Part shown: positions 1 through 12,000 of the stretch, one piece after another
How the letters are laid out: every line of letters begins with the position of its first letter
Numbering within the stretch: position 1 is the first letter of the stretch
Assembly (NCBI GenBank): GCA_002812745.2
Contig: NCSJ02000307.1
Coordinates: forward strand, 1 to 51,255
Length of the DNA: 51,255 bases
Source of the DNA: Scytalidium lignicola
Taxonomy: Eukaryota > Ascomycota > Leotiomycetes
Reading direction: 5' to 3'
Notes under the pieces: model-generated
Database searches by the model: none
The model's input: only the letters and a program-made list of their open reading frames with translations
What the model was told of the DNA's origin: nothing
Position numbers and translations under genes: made by a program

Positions 1-293
1 GGACCTTGCAGCACGCCACCACCACCTCGACCCCCGGGTCAGTTGCCAACGTCATGCCCAAGAGACCGACGGACAGGTATTTGATCTTTCTCCTTTCTAC
101 AATACAATAAATTATGTGACTTATTGAAAAAATCGTCTCCTTGTATGCATTTCGTTTTTCCAAGGCCCTGCTAGTTTGATATACTCGTGTACCTTTCGAG
201 TCCACATTTCTGAGTATCTTGCTACCTACTTTTGGGCAGCCTCGCGCCAAAAATATACGCGCTGCAGTTGTGTAAACAATCACAAGTTTCACA
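1..293. other. Left-edge sequence and upstream region
   Basis: Bases 1 to about 80 are C-rich and open in one plus-strand frame (proline-rich, ending at a TGA near 82). They could be the tail of a gene cut by the window edge, but nothing in them is recognisable. Bases 80-293 are AT-richer and would be the promoter and leader of the gene starting at 294. No RNA gene or repeat was seen. Confidence 0.3.
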
Positions 294-1979
294 ATGTCCT
301 CCAGGAAACCAAGACTAATCCTGGGAGACTCGTGGGTAGTTGAAGACCAAGATCAGGACAATAGTTCGGACTATTCACCCAAGTCATATGAAGAGAATAA
401 TCCAAATTGGAGAACTGCCCCGCGACGGTCGCCTAGATCTTCTAATTCTAGTAGATCGCCGGAGCCAGAACTGATAATGCCTCCCTTAGACACAGAAACG
501 ATGGAAGCTTCGTGGAGAGACCATATTAGTAGAAGCACAAGATTACAGCGAAGTAATAAACATGCAGAAAATGGACAGCAGCCACGACGGAGGAGCTTTG
601 TGACCAATGGTCCTCCCGAGAAAAGACTACAGAGGAGGTCAAGACCTATGCAGAAGGATACTTCGCCATCAATGAACTCACGGTCTATACAACCACCAGC
701 ATTTGGAGAAGAGCCTGGTAATGCACAAGAGATGCTTGAGCTGTTTGTGAACCATTTGTTAGCAATGTTGTCATATCTGCTCGACGTCCTTGGCGGGGCC
801 TTCAAAGTTCTGAAAAAGCCCATCTCCTACATCTTAGCAATCTGGCTGCTTTTTGGACTTGGTCTTATAGTCAGAACACTCGTCACAAATTCCATCTATG
901 CATCACTCTCTCCTATATGCCGGATACCGGGAGTATCATTACTAGACCTCCCATTCTGCCCCGTCCATCGGATTGACAACAGCAATGGACCTCCTCCGCC
1001 AGTCGAGTTTGATCAGTTAATGGCTGTGCAATCCAAGTTCGAGGAGGTCCTAGAAGAGAGCGCAGGAGGTGTGTCGTTACCGCTAGATATGAAACGTGGA
1101 GAAGCATCTATTCGAGACCTACGCCAACTAGTTCGATATAGTCAACTACACGCAAAGTATACCATACATCTCATCCATAACAAATAATTCACTAATATTC
1201 TTAGGGACGAGCTAGTTCTGGAATTCGATGGCTTCATCGACACTGCCCGAATAGCATCCTATGACCTGCAAAAGTTCAACAGCCACGTTGGTCGCGCTGT
1301 AGACAGCGTAATTGCCACAACCCGCTGGACAACCCGGGTTCTAGATGGAATCAATGAACGCGAAGCCTCCCGCGGTATAATCAGTACTTTCTTCAACGAT
1401 AAGCTCCTAGGACCGTTTCAACCTCTTCGGTTCACCGAGTCGATCCTCCTAGATCAATACATCCAGCACACGCGCATCGTTGAAGAGGAGATTAACAAAC
1501 TCATATCCGAAGCACAAGCCCTTCTCATGGTCCTTAACAACCTCGAAGACAGGCTTGACATCATCCACGGCGTCGCCACGAGAGAAGACCTCCACGCCAA
1601 AGGCGTCCGCGAAGAAATCTTGTCCGAGCTCTGGACCAAAGTGGGCNGCAACCGGCATAGGCTGGATAAAATGGACCGCCAACTCGCTCTTCTGCAACAG
1701 GTATCTATCTACCGCAGAACAGCCTACGCGCACGTCAGCGGGACTCTCGTGCGGTTGCAGGCTATTGGCGCAGGGCTGGAGGATCTAAGGGAGCGGGTGG
1801 GGAGTCCTGAGCTGTTGAGAGATAGGGTGGATCTCCCGTTGAGTGTGCATATTGAGAATATTAATAGGGGCGTGGAGAGGTTGGAGTCGGGGAGGAGCAA
1901 CGCGCGGCGGGTAGAGAATGAGCAGATCCAGAGGACGTTGGAGAGGGGTGGTATGGAAGGGGTTTTGATTGAGTCTTGA
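294..1979 (+). CDS. Hypothetical membrane protein with C-terminal helical region (2 exons)
   Basis: The model has two exons, 294-1156 and 1205-1979, joined across a 48 nt intron (donor GTATAC, branch-like CTAAT, acceptor TTAG). The first frame closes just after the donor and the second resumes in phase, giving 545 residues. Residues 1-150 are polar, rich in Ser, Arg and Pro, and probably disordered. One hydrophobic segment lies at about 177-199, followed by a short Cys/Pro-containing stretch (SPICRIPG, LPFCPVH). The remainder is charged and helical, compatible with coiled coil. There is no obvious signal peptide, so a tail facing the lumen of the ER or nuclear envelope is only a guess. An N at 1647 leaves one codon ambiguous. 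I do not recognise the family. The long open second exon in the right phase is good evidence that the gene is real. Confidence 0.8.
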
Positions 1980-2393
1980 TGTGGAGTTGGAGTTTGGTTT
2001 GGGGGGGTTATATGGAGTATTTTACGACCGCATTGAATGTTTGGATGGAATGGCATGTTTTCTTTATATATACACTTAGGAGGTCGGAGTTGGGTGTTGG
2101 TCTAGAATATGGTATCCTCTTGATTGATATGAGAGGATGTGGGATATAGCATATAGGGTGTTTTATGGAGAGAGGTCTTTGTCAGCTTGTACCTGTGGCT
2201 TTGACTGATGACACTGCTGAGCGTTTTACTACTAGTTGACTGTGAGTGCCAGTGCAGTAGTTAGCACCATATTATCTCATCAAGGAAAATGGCTCACCTG
2301 ACAACATTGAAGCTTAATTATATCCTATCCTTTGCACGCGAGGATCGATTCTTAGGCACAGCGCGTTGTAACTATTAATAATAAGCTTGAAAA
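1980..2393. other. Intergenic region downstream of the first gene
   Basis: The first part is G/T-rich and is probably the 3' UTR of the upstream gene. It then becomes mixed sequence running up to the left copy of a direct repeat. No gene is visible. Confidence 0.5.
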
Positions 2394-2477
2394 CCGAGCA
2401 AGCTATCCGCCGCGGAACTCCGTTTAGTTACGAAGTCTTATTTCAGGGAGTGACTGTGCAAAATAATCCGGGCCTTA
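2394..2477 (+). repeat. Direct repeat, left copy (84 bp)
   Basis: This copy begins CCGAGCAAGCTATCCGCC and ends AAATAATCCGGGCCTTA. It aligns over its whole length with 4197-4282 in the same orientation, with about ten differences and a 2-base indel. Similarity stops abruptly on both sides. It may be a terminal direct repeat of a small mobile element or a duplicated flank. Confidence 0.85.
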
Positions 2478-4196
2478 TTCCTACGAAAGGTTTCCACAGC
2501 AGCTGAGGTTGAGGCCGAGTCTGGGATTATCTTATATCTCTCTCCACTCTCGCAGCACTACAATAACTGCGGTGAATTATTCGAAAAGATATCTTCATCG
2601 ATTTGTTTATTATTCTAGCTGTTCCTTCAGTGAATTTAATTGGATGTTACTAACAAATAGCGAATAGTGTCCATAGCACTGCGACTTTTGATATCATCGT
2701 GAACTAATTCACTATTCACGAATTACTGACGTCAGATTAGGGTCATGCTGTCGAAGCTAGAAAAGTGAATATTATATATTCACTCATGAAAGAGGATTAT
2801 TTAAACTCAAATCGACTGCGTAGATTCAAGCTTCAATCTTCAAGCTTCAATCTCCCATAGAATCTAAGATGGGTGTAATAGGCTGTGTGGCAGAGTTTTT
2901 GAACTTCACCTGTCTTATTATTGCTGTGGTGGACATCGAGTACAGGTAAACCTAAAGGTAAGTTCAAGCATTCTCCTCTTTAAATATTGCTAAAGTCTAC
3001 TCTGCAGACTTTCGTCCACGCAACAACAGTAACTACATCCTCAACCATCACCGCCAGAAGCAACGACAACAACAACACAACAGGTTCGGCATTTCTCCAA
3101 TATCAGCTGGCACGCCAGTATCTACAAACAGCAAATCTAACAAATAATCATAGTTATGCCTCCAAAAAGAAAAACTCCAAGCTTCCAGTTGATGATGGAG
3201 ATCTCCCAATAATCACCCAATTCATTTCATCAGTAAGTTCTATAATATCTTTCGTTAGATTTAAAGACAGTTTGCTAATCAGCGAGAATATACAGACTGA
3301 AAATACAATACATGATGCTCTACCAATGAGCACGAGGCAAGACATATCTTGCGAAAGACTTCAAATAGGCCCTCGAGACTTAACACCTACTAACCTATAG
3401 CATTTTGAGGATACGCTAACTATAAAGCTAAGATTAAGTCATCACAATTTATAATTACTTTAACGTTATACAATATTATTACAATAAAGACATATTTTAA
3501 ACGAAACAGCTTTTAAACCAATGAGCTACATGTGTATGTATATATGCTGTGAGAGAAAATAGACATTTCGACTTAGCCTTTTATACATTACTTAGACCTT
3601 GTGATACTAATGATTGATAATATACTTGAGAGTAAGAATTATTACTTAGTCAAAGGAGTTAGTTAATGCTAAGCTTAGAGAAAAAGATAAAATAAAAACT
3701 CTTAACCGGCTGAGAAGACCTTAAATGAATAAATAACATTTGCGCACAAAATGCTTTCTAAGGTTTTCAAAAACATTGCAACATTACAAAATCAAAGACT
3801 CGAGACTACTTGTAGAGAAGTCTTTTTACCCTCTGTAGTTTTTCGCTTTCTTATAAGCAATACTTTATATGTAAAACCTTAATTTAACATGTCCTTATAC
3901 CCTTCAGGAAGTCACAAGGCAGCAGGTCTCGAATCTGACCCGCTAGGCGTAAATAAATATATTTATTATCATCCTCGGAGACTTTAAATAAAATCAATTC
4001 CCTTCTGTACAATTAGAATATGTGATATGCTCCATATACTATGTATGGTTTCTTCTTTTTTATATCGGAATTAATCTCGGAAACTGTAAGCCCTGGGGAG
4101 GAAAATGGAGTCACCAGGTTTCACGGATGTTAATGTTATGACAGAAATCTGTTTCTATTACAAATGGATCAGATGCTACTTTTCCAGCCTATAACG
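2478..4196. other. AT-rich segment between direct repeats; possible degenerate element
   Basis: This 1.7 kb segment is AT-rich and lies between the two copies of the direct repeat. It contains a short tandem (TTCAAGCTTCAATC twice near 2827-2853). Small open frames exist, such as 2987-3400 and an ATG at 3156 that stops after about 13 codons, but none has a recognisable domain or a convincing splice structure. It is most simply a decayed insertion; the absence of coding remnants prevents classification. Confidence 0.5.
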
Positions 4197-4282
4197 CCGA
4201 GCGAGCTATCCGCCGCTGAACTCCATTTAGATACAAAGTACCTTACTTCAGGGAGCGACTATGCAAAATAATCCGGGCTTTA
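4197..4282 (+). repeat. Direct repeat, right copy (86 bp), ending on the NOC2 stop codon
   Basis: This copy begins CCGAGCGAGCTATCCGCC and ends AATAATCCGGGCTTTA. The final TTA (4280-4282) is the complement of the TAA stop codon of the minus-strand NOC2 gene, and similarity to the left copy ends exactly there. The repeat therefore forms the immediate 3' flank of NOC2. Confidence 0.85.
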
Positions 4283-6592
4283 CTCTTCATCTTCGTCATC
4301 CTCGTCGTCCTCCTCTTCCTCCTCATCATCACTTGTATCTTCTTCACTCACTGCTCTCTTCTTTCCCTTTTCCTCTTTCCTCTTCTTGTCCTCTTCCTTC
4401 CTACCCTCCTCTAACAACTTTGCCTTTTCCTCGCGTTGCTTTCTCTGCCCAACAACAAAAGCTCCCAAAGGCGTCTTCTCCCACTCAAATCCTTTCAAGA
4501 ACCCTTCTACACCTGCTCGGTTATTAGGAGCGAAATCAACCTTTGCTCTCCTCTCCTCAATCCACTTGCTATTTGCCTCAAGTTTTTGCACAACAAGGAA
4601 TAGTGAAGAGTTGGCCTTGTTGTTCTTATTCCCCGCAGTCTTGTTATTCGCGGCTTTGAGCCACCGCTTTAACATTATTATAACCGGAAGTGCAAGTTCA
4701 GGGAAAGAGATGCTCGTGGACCAAAGAACGAAGAATTCGGATATGAGCTCACATACTTGCTCAGCTACACCGTCTTGATAAATTCTTGTGTGAAGATACG
4801 ACTTTTGTGCCTTGTAATTAGTACTGAAATCAAAGCTTTTTTGTGTGCTTGGTTTCGGGGGCTTGCTCATTTCATTTGAGTTAAGTACTTCGAGAAGTGT
4901 TGAGGCTAACGGAATGTATGTGCCTGTTGCACGGGAGAGACGAAGCAGTGCTCGCACAAGGTGAAATCGGAGAGGGAAGTATTGCGCGGTGGGAATGAGT
5001 CTCATGGCTCCAAGTGTAACTTGTACTGTTGGGTATATGAGGGGTCGGAGTTCAGATTCCTTTCCCTTCTCCGCTTCCTTCAGGGGACTGCAATGCTCAG
5101 AGAGAACGCAAGACCAGAAGTCTAGTGAATGGACATATTGCCAATTGTAGACGGTCTTGTAGGATTCTTTCTGGTTATGGGTAATGCTGTTTCGGAGATG
5201 TATGGCTAGTTGTCGGATCAATGTAAATCCTGTAGTGTATCCTACCTTCTCATCGATCCCCCAAAGCTCTGCCGCAGAGTTCTTCATGAGGTTTATACCT
5301 TGCACTTTATGGATCGTAGTATTTCGAGCTCCTTTGATTAAGCCCTGGTAGATTGTCTTCAAGACTGCTTCTCTTAATCCTGGATCCCCTATCACGGCTA
5401 GACGTCGAAGGACTAGAAACGCAGTGATGCGAGTAGCTTCAGTATTTGATGAGTCCGACCAGATATCCACCACAGTCTTCACAATGTTCTTCAGAACCTT
5501 CTTGAAAGAGAGAAGGTATGGCAAAAGCGGAATAATAGAAGAGAGCGTGAGTTTGAGGGTGGAAGCATCTGAGAGTGTGGTGAGAAGATGTTGTACAGAA
5601 GAACTGTGTGATCTAAGCAACTGTGAGAGAGTTTTGAACTTCTTGTTATCCGTTGGCACTCGTACTTTGCCAGAGACAGTTTCCTTGACTGGTAAATGGT
5701 GCGCAAGAACTTCAGGGACGAACTTAAGCGTCACGAGAAGGAGGTTGTGATAGACATCTGGGTTTGAGATGGCGTATTTATATATTTTCCCGTCATCTTC
5801 ATTTATATGGGCAGCCGCCCTAAATGCAAGGACGGTTTGTCGCATCGCTCGCAATGAATGTTGCTCACTCATTGCTTTCTCCCACTTCTTGACCATGGCT
5901 TTTGTAACTTCAGCTTCCTCCTTGCCTTCATCTTCCGAGGACTCTCCGCCCTCCTGAGCGGCCGCCTTCTTTGTCTTCTTTTTCTTCTTCTTCGGTTGCT
6001 CGTCGGCAGCCTCGCTCTCACTCAACTCGTCAACCTCCGCCAAATCCGCATCTTCGTCAAAATCTAGAACATCGGGATCGTTTTCTTTAAGGTACTTGTA
6101 GAATTCTGGGTCCTTTTCTGCTAATGCATCCATTGCGCCTTTACTCATCCCAGGTTCATCCTCTTCTCCACTCTCATTCTCGCTATCGCTAAACGCAGGT
6201 GCTCCACCGGTTTCTGAGTCTGAGAATCCTGACTCATCATCTTCGTCGTCGTCCTCAGGTACTGATCTCTTCCTCTTTCCCAGCTGACCAGAGACTGCTT
6301 TTGAGGACTTTTTCGCAAGCTTTTCAGGAATAGCAAAGCCACCCTGGAAGAAGTCGTCTATATTCATCTCTTCGAATTGATTTCCCTTTGTAGGTTTCTT
6401 TGGCTTAGCATTGTCTTCTGTCTCTCCTTCTGCACCTTGCAAGAACTCTGCATCCTTCTCATTTCGTGCCTTTCGCTTTGCCTTAACTTGGTGTCGCTGC
6501 TTTACTTTTGCGCCAGCTTTCCTTCTCTCAAGAGTATCCTTAAGATGATTCTTCTCGAATTTTCGAGTTGCCTTCTTGCTGGTTTTCGCCAT
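4280..6592 (-). CDS. NOC2: Nucleolar complex protein 2 (Noc2), 60S ribosome assembly
   Basis: This is a single exon of 770 residues, close to the family length of about 700-760. Noc2 pairs with Noc1 and then Noc3 in the nucleolus and nucleoplasm, and is needed for pre-60S maturation and export. The N-terminus is strongly basic, with the Noc2-type opening MAKTSKKATRKFEKNHLKD followed by Lys/Arg-rich helices. Acidic tracts and a poly-Lys stretch lie at about 115-230. The conserved Noc2 core follows, with signatures such as GAMRLIPTAQYFPLRFHLVR and SYLHTRIYQDGVAEQVCEL. The C-terminus is a long Glu/Asp tail after a Lys/Glu-rich helix. The start ATG is the first in frame and lies 222 bp from the divergent VPS28 start. 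The stop codon is the last triplet of a direct repeat. The family assignment is secure. Confidence 0.95.
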   Translation of the reverse strand: MAKTSKKATRKFEKNHLKDTLERRKAGAKVKQRHQVKAKRKARNEKDAEFLQGAEGETEDNAKPKKPTKGNQFEEMNIDDFFQGGFAIPEKLAKKSSKAVSGQLGKRKRSVPEDDDEDDESGFSDSETGGAPAFSDSENESGEEDEPGMSKGAMDALAEKDPEFYKYLKENDPDVLDFDEDADLAEVDELSESEAADEQPKKKKKKTKKAAAQEGGESSEDEGKEEAEVTKAMVKKWEKAMSEQHSLRAMRQTVLAFRAAAHINEDDGKIYKYAISNPDVYHNLLLVTLKFVPEVLAHHLPVKETVSGKVRVPTDNKKFKTLSQLLRSHSSSVQHLLTTLSDASTLKLTLSSIIPLLPYLLSFKKVLKNIVKTVVDIWSDSSNTEATRITAFLVLRRLAVIGDPGLREAVLKTIYQGLIKGARNTTIHKVQGINLMKNSAAELWGIDEKVGYTTGFTLIRQLAIHLRNSITHNQKESYKTVYNWQYVHSLDFWSCVLSEHCSPLKEAEKGKESELRPLIYPTVQVTLGAMRLIPTAQYFPLRFHLVRALLRLSRATGTYIPLASTLLEVLNSNEMSKPPKPSTQKSFDFSTNYKAQKSYLHTRIYQDGVAEQVCELISEFFVLWSTSISFPELALPVIIMLKRWLKAANNKTAGNKNNKANSSLFLVVQKLEANSKWIEERRAKVDFAPNNRAGVEGFLKGFEWEKTPLGAFVVGQRKQREEKAKLLEEGRKEEDKKRKEEKGKKRAVSEEDTSDDEEEEEDDEDDEDEE

Positions 6593-6814
6593 TGTGTTGC
6601 AAGTTCTTAGTGGTTGCTCTGGAGAAGTTCAAACTTCAATGTCCTGGCGACCCAGAAACTTTCGTATCTACGCAGATAATTTCTTACGCTAGTAGATAAG
6701 CTAATCCCTTTTCGTCATATCTAGGCGGTGAGCTGTTCAGGTACCCCCAGTTGACATCTGCCCCGCCAGCGAATAAGTTATTAATTCCCTGACCTGTTAA
6801 TTGCTCTGGTTAAA
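6593..6814. promoter_or_regulatory. Divergent NOC2 / VPS28 promoter
   Basis: This 222 bp spacer separates the start codons of NOC2 (minus) and VPS28 (plus) and must hold both core promoters and both 5' UTRs. No clear TATA box is seen, as usual for housekeeping genes. Confidence 0.6.
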
Positions 6815-7635
6815 ATGTACCAAAATCGACAGGCGTACGCGCCTACACCTCACAGTTATGTTCCAAATACTACACTGTCGGCAACTATTAATCTTGACGA
6901 GGTAGCCTCCAATTGCCAGATTTTAACTCGTCTAACACTATATCTAGGAAGTGAAGCTCACCGAAACCAGAGCGGAACGCGACCTTCAGGATTCCCTCGC
7001 AGAAGTATTCAGTATTATTATCACACTGGATGGACTGGAGAAAGCCTACCTGAAAGATGCGGTTTCCGAGTCGGAGTATACTGAGATATGTGACCGGCTG
7101 TTGAAGCAGTACAAGGCACTTCTAGCAGATGAAGCAGTGGCCGCCGAGTTCGTGGACTTAGAAACTTTTAAATATGAATGGGATGTAAGTTGAGTATTTA
7201 TTTATTTTTTAGTTGTTATATGTTTTAAAATACTAATTCGGATAGATGGAAGTGCCTCGAGCTACAGAACGGATTAGAATAGGTCTTCCTAGTACAGTTA
7301 CAGCGCCTTCTTCACATGCTGCTCCAAGCGGTGGTAGTGGTAATGGCCCTAGTGGTACTCTCATTCTTGAAGCAACGCAGGACTTCATAACTTTCCTTGA
7401 TGCACTCAAGCTCGGATTGCTTGCGAAGGACCAATTACATCCGCTATTATCCGATGTCATACAATCGGTCAACAAAGTGACAGATAGTGATTTCGAAGGC
7501 AGAGGCAAGATTGTACAGTGGCTTATTGCCTTGAATCAGATGAAGGCTACAGAGGAACTATCGGAAGACCAGGCTAGAGAGTTGGAGTTGGATATGAATT
7601 CTGCCTACCAGGGATTTAAAGCGACACTGCGATAG
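6815..7635 (+). CDS. VPS28: ESCRT-I subunit Vps28 (3 exons)
   Basis: The exons are 6815-6901, 6948-7184 and 7246-7635, all in phase 0, giving 237 residues (yeast Vps28 has 242). The introns are 46 and 61 nt, with donors GTAGCC and GTAAGT and acceptors CTAG and ATAG. Vps28 is the ESCRT-I subunit that links Vps23/Vps37 to ESCRT-II during sorting of ubiquitinated cargo into multivesicular endosomes; in fungi it also serves alkaline-pH (Rim/Pal) signalling. Exon 2 encodes the N-terminal core-binding helices (EVKLTETRAERD, LEKAYLKDAVSESEYT, LLKQYKALL). Exon 3 opens with a Ser/Gly linker and then the four-helix C-terminal domain (DFITFLDALKLGLLAKDQL, GRGKIVQWLIALN). The first exon supplies only 29 residues, but its splice is in phase and leads directly into the conserved E-V-K-L start. 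It converges with MDM12 across 160 bp. Confidence 0.95.
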
Positions 7636-7795
7636 GGGCTGGATATACCATTGATTTGTTTTGATAGGCTTACATACACATGTTTAAATAGCATAGCGCG
7701 GAGTTGGTGGTGAATTTTCTCTTTACTATGTTATTGGGTGCTAAGTATTTATTTACTAAGCACTCTAATTTATCTCGCAAGATTAGCTATCTCTC

Positions 7796-9007
7796 TCATA
7801 CGAGGAAAGTCCAAAAACTAGGATACACAAATTCATCCTCGAAAATGCGTCTTACTTGCTCAAGGACAAACTTTTCCACCTTACCTACATTCTTCAGTAC
7901 CTGCTTTCCATTTTCTCTCTGCCCAATCTCACTCTCTACCTTGATCTCATGGATTAGTCCTCCCATTTTCATGTCACTCCTGACATCATTTTCACCTTGC
8001 TCGCTCGGCCCAATTGCTGTATTTGCATCTTCCGGTGATAAGAAACAGAAGTGAGCTCTCCTCCGGATGTAAGCTAGAACAGCGACCCCGTCGAATGATA
8101 GCCCGGTGACATTCAGTTTAACCGGGATCCTTACAAAGCTCGGCATGGGATAATCAAGTAAGATTTCGGCTGTAAGAGAGAGCTTGACATCTCCTGAATA
8201 TCGTACTCGGAATACAGTTTGAAGATCCTCCACTCTTGGTTCTCGAAAGTGTCGGGGCGGAGATGCAGGTTCTTCTACTACAATAGGATTCTCGCTGTCG
8301 TTTACTCCTTCACTAGTTTGAGGCCTTGACGGGACGTTGGACGGAGGTAACGTAGACACACTGGCACGCTCCTGTAGAGATCTTACCGCGTCTGCCGTAG
8401 ATGGTGGTGATATAGAACTTCCGCTTGGAGTGTGCCGATGACGGAGTCTGCTTTCGTGGAAATTCGGATAGTCTTGCCAGCCATTAGGGAGATGAGCACC
8501 AGCAACTGCTGCAAGAGGCGTTCTGGTTCCAGATAATCCGGAGGCAAGATGAGAATGGAAGTAGTTGAGATTTGAGGTACCACCAGGAATACCTGGGGTG
8601 TTAGTGCCGAGAAAAGGGCTTCCAAGGTCTCCGAAACCATATGGCACACGCATTCTTGGAAAATGTGTGTCGAGCTCGGTCCTATCCAGCCTTTCTCTCT
8701 CACGAGCTAGTCGTGAATCGCGGTCTGTAGCCTTGGGTTGCCATCTACTATCGTCTTCTTCCTCTTCCTCACTCTCGCTAGTGTCATCCGTTTCCTCATA
8801 AAAATCGGGCAGTGGATCACAAATATCCTTCAGTTCAATTTCTGGCGCCACAGATCCGAACTCAAAGGTATGGACCTTCACAGACTGGACAAATCTAGGA
8901 AGTGTCACCATTTGAAACTTCTCGTGGACAAAGTCCCGGATCTTTTCCGCTAATGCTAAGCCATCTGGACCAGTCGTCAAAATCTCCCAGTTCAGGTCAA
9001 TTGACAT
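7796..9007 (-). CDS. MDM12: Mdm12, ERMES complex lipid-transfer subunit
   Basis: This is a single exon of 403 residues. Mdm12 is the soluble SMP-domain subunit of ERMES, which joins Mmm1 in the ER to Mdm10/Mdm34 at the mitochondrial outer membrane and moves phospholipids between them. The diagnostic N-terminus [19 protein letters not shown] and the block [19 protein letters not shown] are present. They are followed by an acidic loop and a Ser/Pro-rich insert of about 150 residues between the two halves of the SMP fold. The C-terminus [17 protein letters not shown] is the family's usual end, so the protein is complete. The ATG at 9005-9007 is the conserved start. The gene ends 160 bp from VPS28, tail to tail. 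Confidence 0.96.
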   Translation of the reverse strand: MSIDLNWEILTTGPDGLALAEKIRDFVHEKFQMVTLPRFVQSVKVHTFEFGSVAPEIELKDICDPLPDFYEETDDTSESEEEEEDDSRWQPKATDRDSRLARERERLDRTELDTHFPRMRVPYGFGDLGSPFLGTNTPGIPGGTSNLNYFHSHLASGLSGTRTPLAAVAGAHLPNGWQDYPNFHESRLRHRHTPSGSSISPPSTADAVRSLQERASVSTLPPSNVPSRPQTSEGVNDSENPIVVEEPASPPRHFREPRVEDLQTVFRVRYSGDVKLSLTAEILLDYPMPSFVRIPVKLNVTGLSFDGVAVLAYIRRRAHFCFLSPEDANTAIGPSEQGENDVRSDMKMGGLIHEIKVESEIGQRENGKQVLKNVGKVEKFVLEQVRRIFEDEFVYPSFWTFLV

Positions 9008-12000
9008 TTGGTCACGCTAGAGGGAGACTTGTGTTCCAAGTGGGATGTCTCTCAAATTCTCTTTCTTCAAATTTCATGTTATACGCTCCATATAATTTTT
9101 ATAAATGCAGAGTGCAGTTGGGAAGGACTTCCCATGGAAGATTTCACAAGTGATCGTCACTGGTCCGAGTTTGGGAAGTTGAGGCCTTAAAAGCGGCCTT
9201 GCATTTATACCTCAGGCGGCACCAGAAGCTAACTACTTTGGGTTGCTTAACTAGTTGGCAGACTTTCCTCTCTTTTGTCACTTCCTATTGGTTTCTGCAC
9301 TAGGAAGGAGGATCCTTTTTCTTTCTTTGAGGAGAAAATTACTGCAAATGATTACAGTGCACTTTTTTTAATTTACCGACTCTGTCAATGGAACCAATCT
9401 ACGAGCATAATCCCCGCCGGCCAAGCCTTGGAGCTGGGGTCGATGTTGCGCCACGAAGGGCTGACTCTATTACAACGGAATAAAGGGTTTGAGTCTAAAA
9501 GGACTACAGGATTAAGGAGGCTACGGGATGGGTCTCAGGCTTTAGTCTGCTCATACAGACACAAGCTTCAGAAATATATTCTTCGGCTCATCCTCCAGTT
9601 TCGGCTATTCTGCCATATATGATCTTTTCTCTGGTGCAAAGATAAGTTATAGAGTACGTACTCATGGTCCTCTCTTTACCTTCCCCTTGTCTTTCTTAAA
9701 AGCCAAATGCCAAATGCCATAGGTCTCGGCGTCTCAGCGCCTGCCCCGCTTACGCACCAGGATAGAGGCAGCCACAGACTCACAATGGGCGGTCTCTCCT
9801 ACCAACCAACAAACCAACCAACAAACACGATCCCAGGGTTACTTAATGCTTTCCTCTTCCTCTCCTCCTCTGTGGCTGGAATGGAGGACGGCTCGGCTCA
9901 TAGCCGCACGGCTGCCACTACTGCATGCAATGCACATCATTCACGTTGCAACCGCCCTTGCACCTGGTTCCGGTTCGCATGCGGGCGGCTGGCATCCAGG
10001 TATTTACGCGCCGTCAACTACGTATGACTCGGCAACATCGACACGACTTTGAAGGCCAAAATACGGGATCCTTCTACAATTCATCGCCGTGGCTGTCCTC
10101 AGCATGTGAGAATCGGGATAGCAAGATGTTCATCTCTAGGGTGAACGATGGCGGTCCTATAAGGATATTATCTCTTACTAACTTGCAACTGAACTCACGG
10201 ATCTAGAGTCTGCATAATTACTAGAGGGGTTCTCTATTAGGAAAATGCTATACGGAGTACTCCAGTGTGGCAGAACCCGGCTGCCTTCCGATGCTTGCGG
10301 CTCGGTCAACCCGCGAGGCCGTGCCAACATACAAACAATGATCGGGATATGGATGCCCCCTTTTTCATTTCCAACAAACGCCTTCCAACAACTATAGACC
10401 TGACATCATGTAGCTTTCATCACATGATTGCATCGGACCCAAATATCACATATACATATGCAAGAGCAAGGATAATACTTCCATCCCCTGAAGCTCGACT
10501 TGGAGAGCTTCATCTGGCCTCATCCCACCATCAGTCTAGATCCGCTCGCAACATTGATACCTATGCATTATCGGGTGATAGGATCCTCTGGTCTTCGACT
10601 TGATAACTACAACAATGACCGGTGGTACTCGGCGAAATGCAGAATGCGGGTGAATCCGTTCTTTGTACGCCATCTGTGGGCTGGAGGCACAGAAACATTC
10701 ATTCAGCTAATTTGTGGCCGGTATTTCCGTATTATGACTACTCGCAAGTTAGTGGAGTTGTCATTACTCAGTTGATGGCTGCATATCCTCGTTGGCATCC
10801 AGAATTACCAATTTCCATACGCATAAATCTCTGCAGATCAAAATGTTGGTGCCCAACTGTGCATTTGGAGCTCCAGTTGTGCAAGAGAGAAGGTTCTGGC
10901 AAGTGAGTAAGAATATCATGCCACGTAACATCATTTCCGTCATCACAAGCTCACACATGACTGCGGCGCAACGGGTAAATATGATGTCGCTGATATTATG
11001 TATGACAGGAGGATCGAATGCTACGTAATAGCGGACCTTCCTATGCTTGTACCGGAATGAGACCCTCAACCCAAACTCCGAAATATGCTGTATTGCATAC
11101 AACAGACTTGCCACACCATTTTCTAGAGCTAACCTGGGAAACTTTCCAGTTTCGTACCCTTTCTCTGGCACCTATTAACTCCTTATGATGCTCACAGAGC
11201 CTTCATATATTGACCTTGAGCCCTAGATCTCACCATACAAAGAGAGGTTCCCGCCAACACCAGCATCCACAGCCCATTGATGCTGGTAGTTAGAACTGTA
11301 TTCTAGTAAGTAATTTGTCTAAATGGAAAGAGAGAGAGAGAAAGAATAGGTGCCACCTACGTCTATCCACCTCCACAGTTCTCGCAGGGGAAATCCTGAT
11401 GCTCAACACGATCTCTAACACTGCAAGGCCTTGTTCTATCAGCCTTGGCCTTTGCACATTCCACAAACGTAACTATTCTGTGGCCGCAGGCGTAAATGTA
11501 AATCCACCGGTTACACATGTTGACGGAAGGTTCGTGACACTTGGAATGCGTGCAAACTTAGATTGGTCCGAGCTTATCGGGTCTTTAAAAAGTTGACCGT
11601 TCTTGACTGCGACTACAACTGCTAAAGGGTCAGCCAATGTCACACACAGGAGGAAAATTTTGCGGCGTGTATCTCAAGCGCTTCCGCATGATACATAAGC
11701 CTGCAGACTTACCAAGGGAATCAAATCAAATCAACCAGCGGTAATTCTGCTGGAGTGTCGTTTCGGAAAAAATTTTGAAGCTCTATCTTGAAGCTCTTTG
11801 ATAGCGAGTTTGCGGCGAGTACAGAAGAGTCTATGCCGACCTTGAAAAGATATCCTCCAAGTCTCTCAGCGTCGGCACGATGCTTTATAGCTGCTGTCAT
11901 AGCATTCGGCCGCTCGAGGTGTTGGTGTTCAGTTTAATTTGAGCCGTCGTTGTTTGCCATCCCTCATGTGAGGTAGCAACACAACAACGCAAGAAAAAAA

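Noticed and set aside
371..823. 150-codon minus-strand frame opposite the first gene
   Set aside because: It is the antisense shadow of the supported plus-strand exon and has no features of its own.
2987..3400. 137-codon open frame between the direct repeats
   Set aside because: Composition is low-complexity Asn/Thr/Ser, no domain is recognisable, and attempts to join an upstream ATG (2869) by splicing run into stops.
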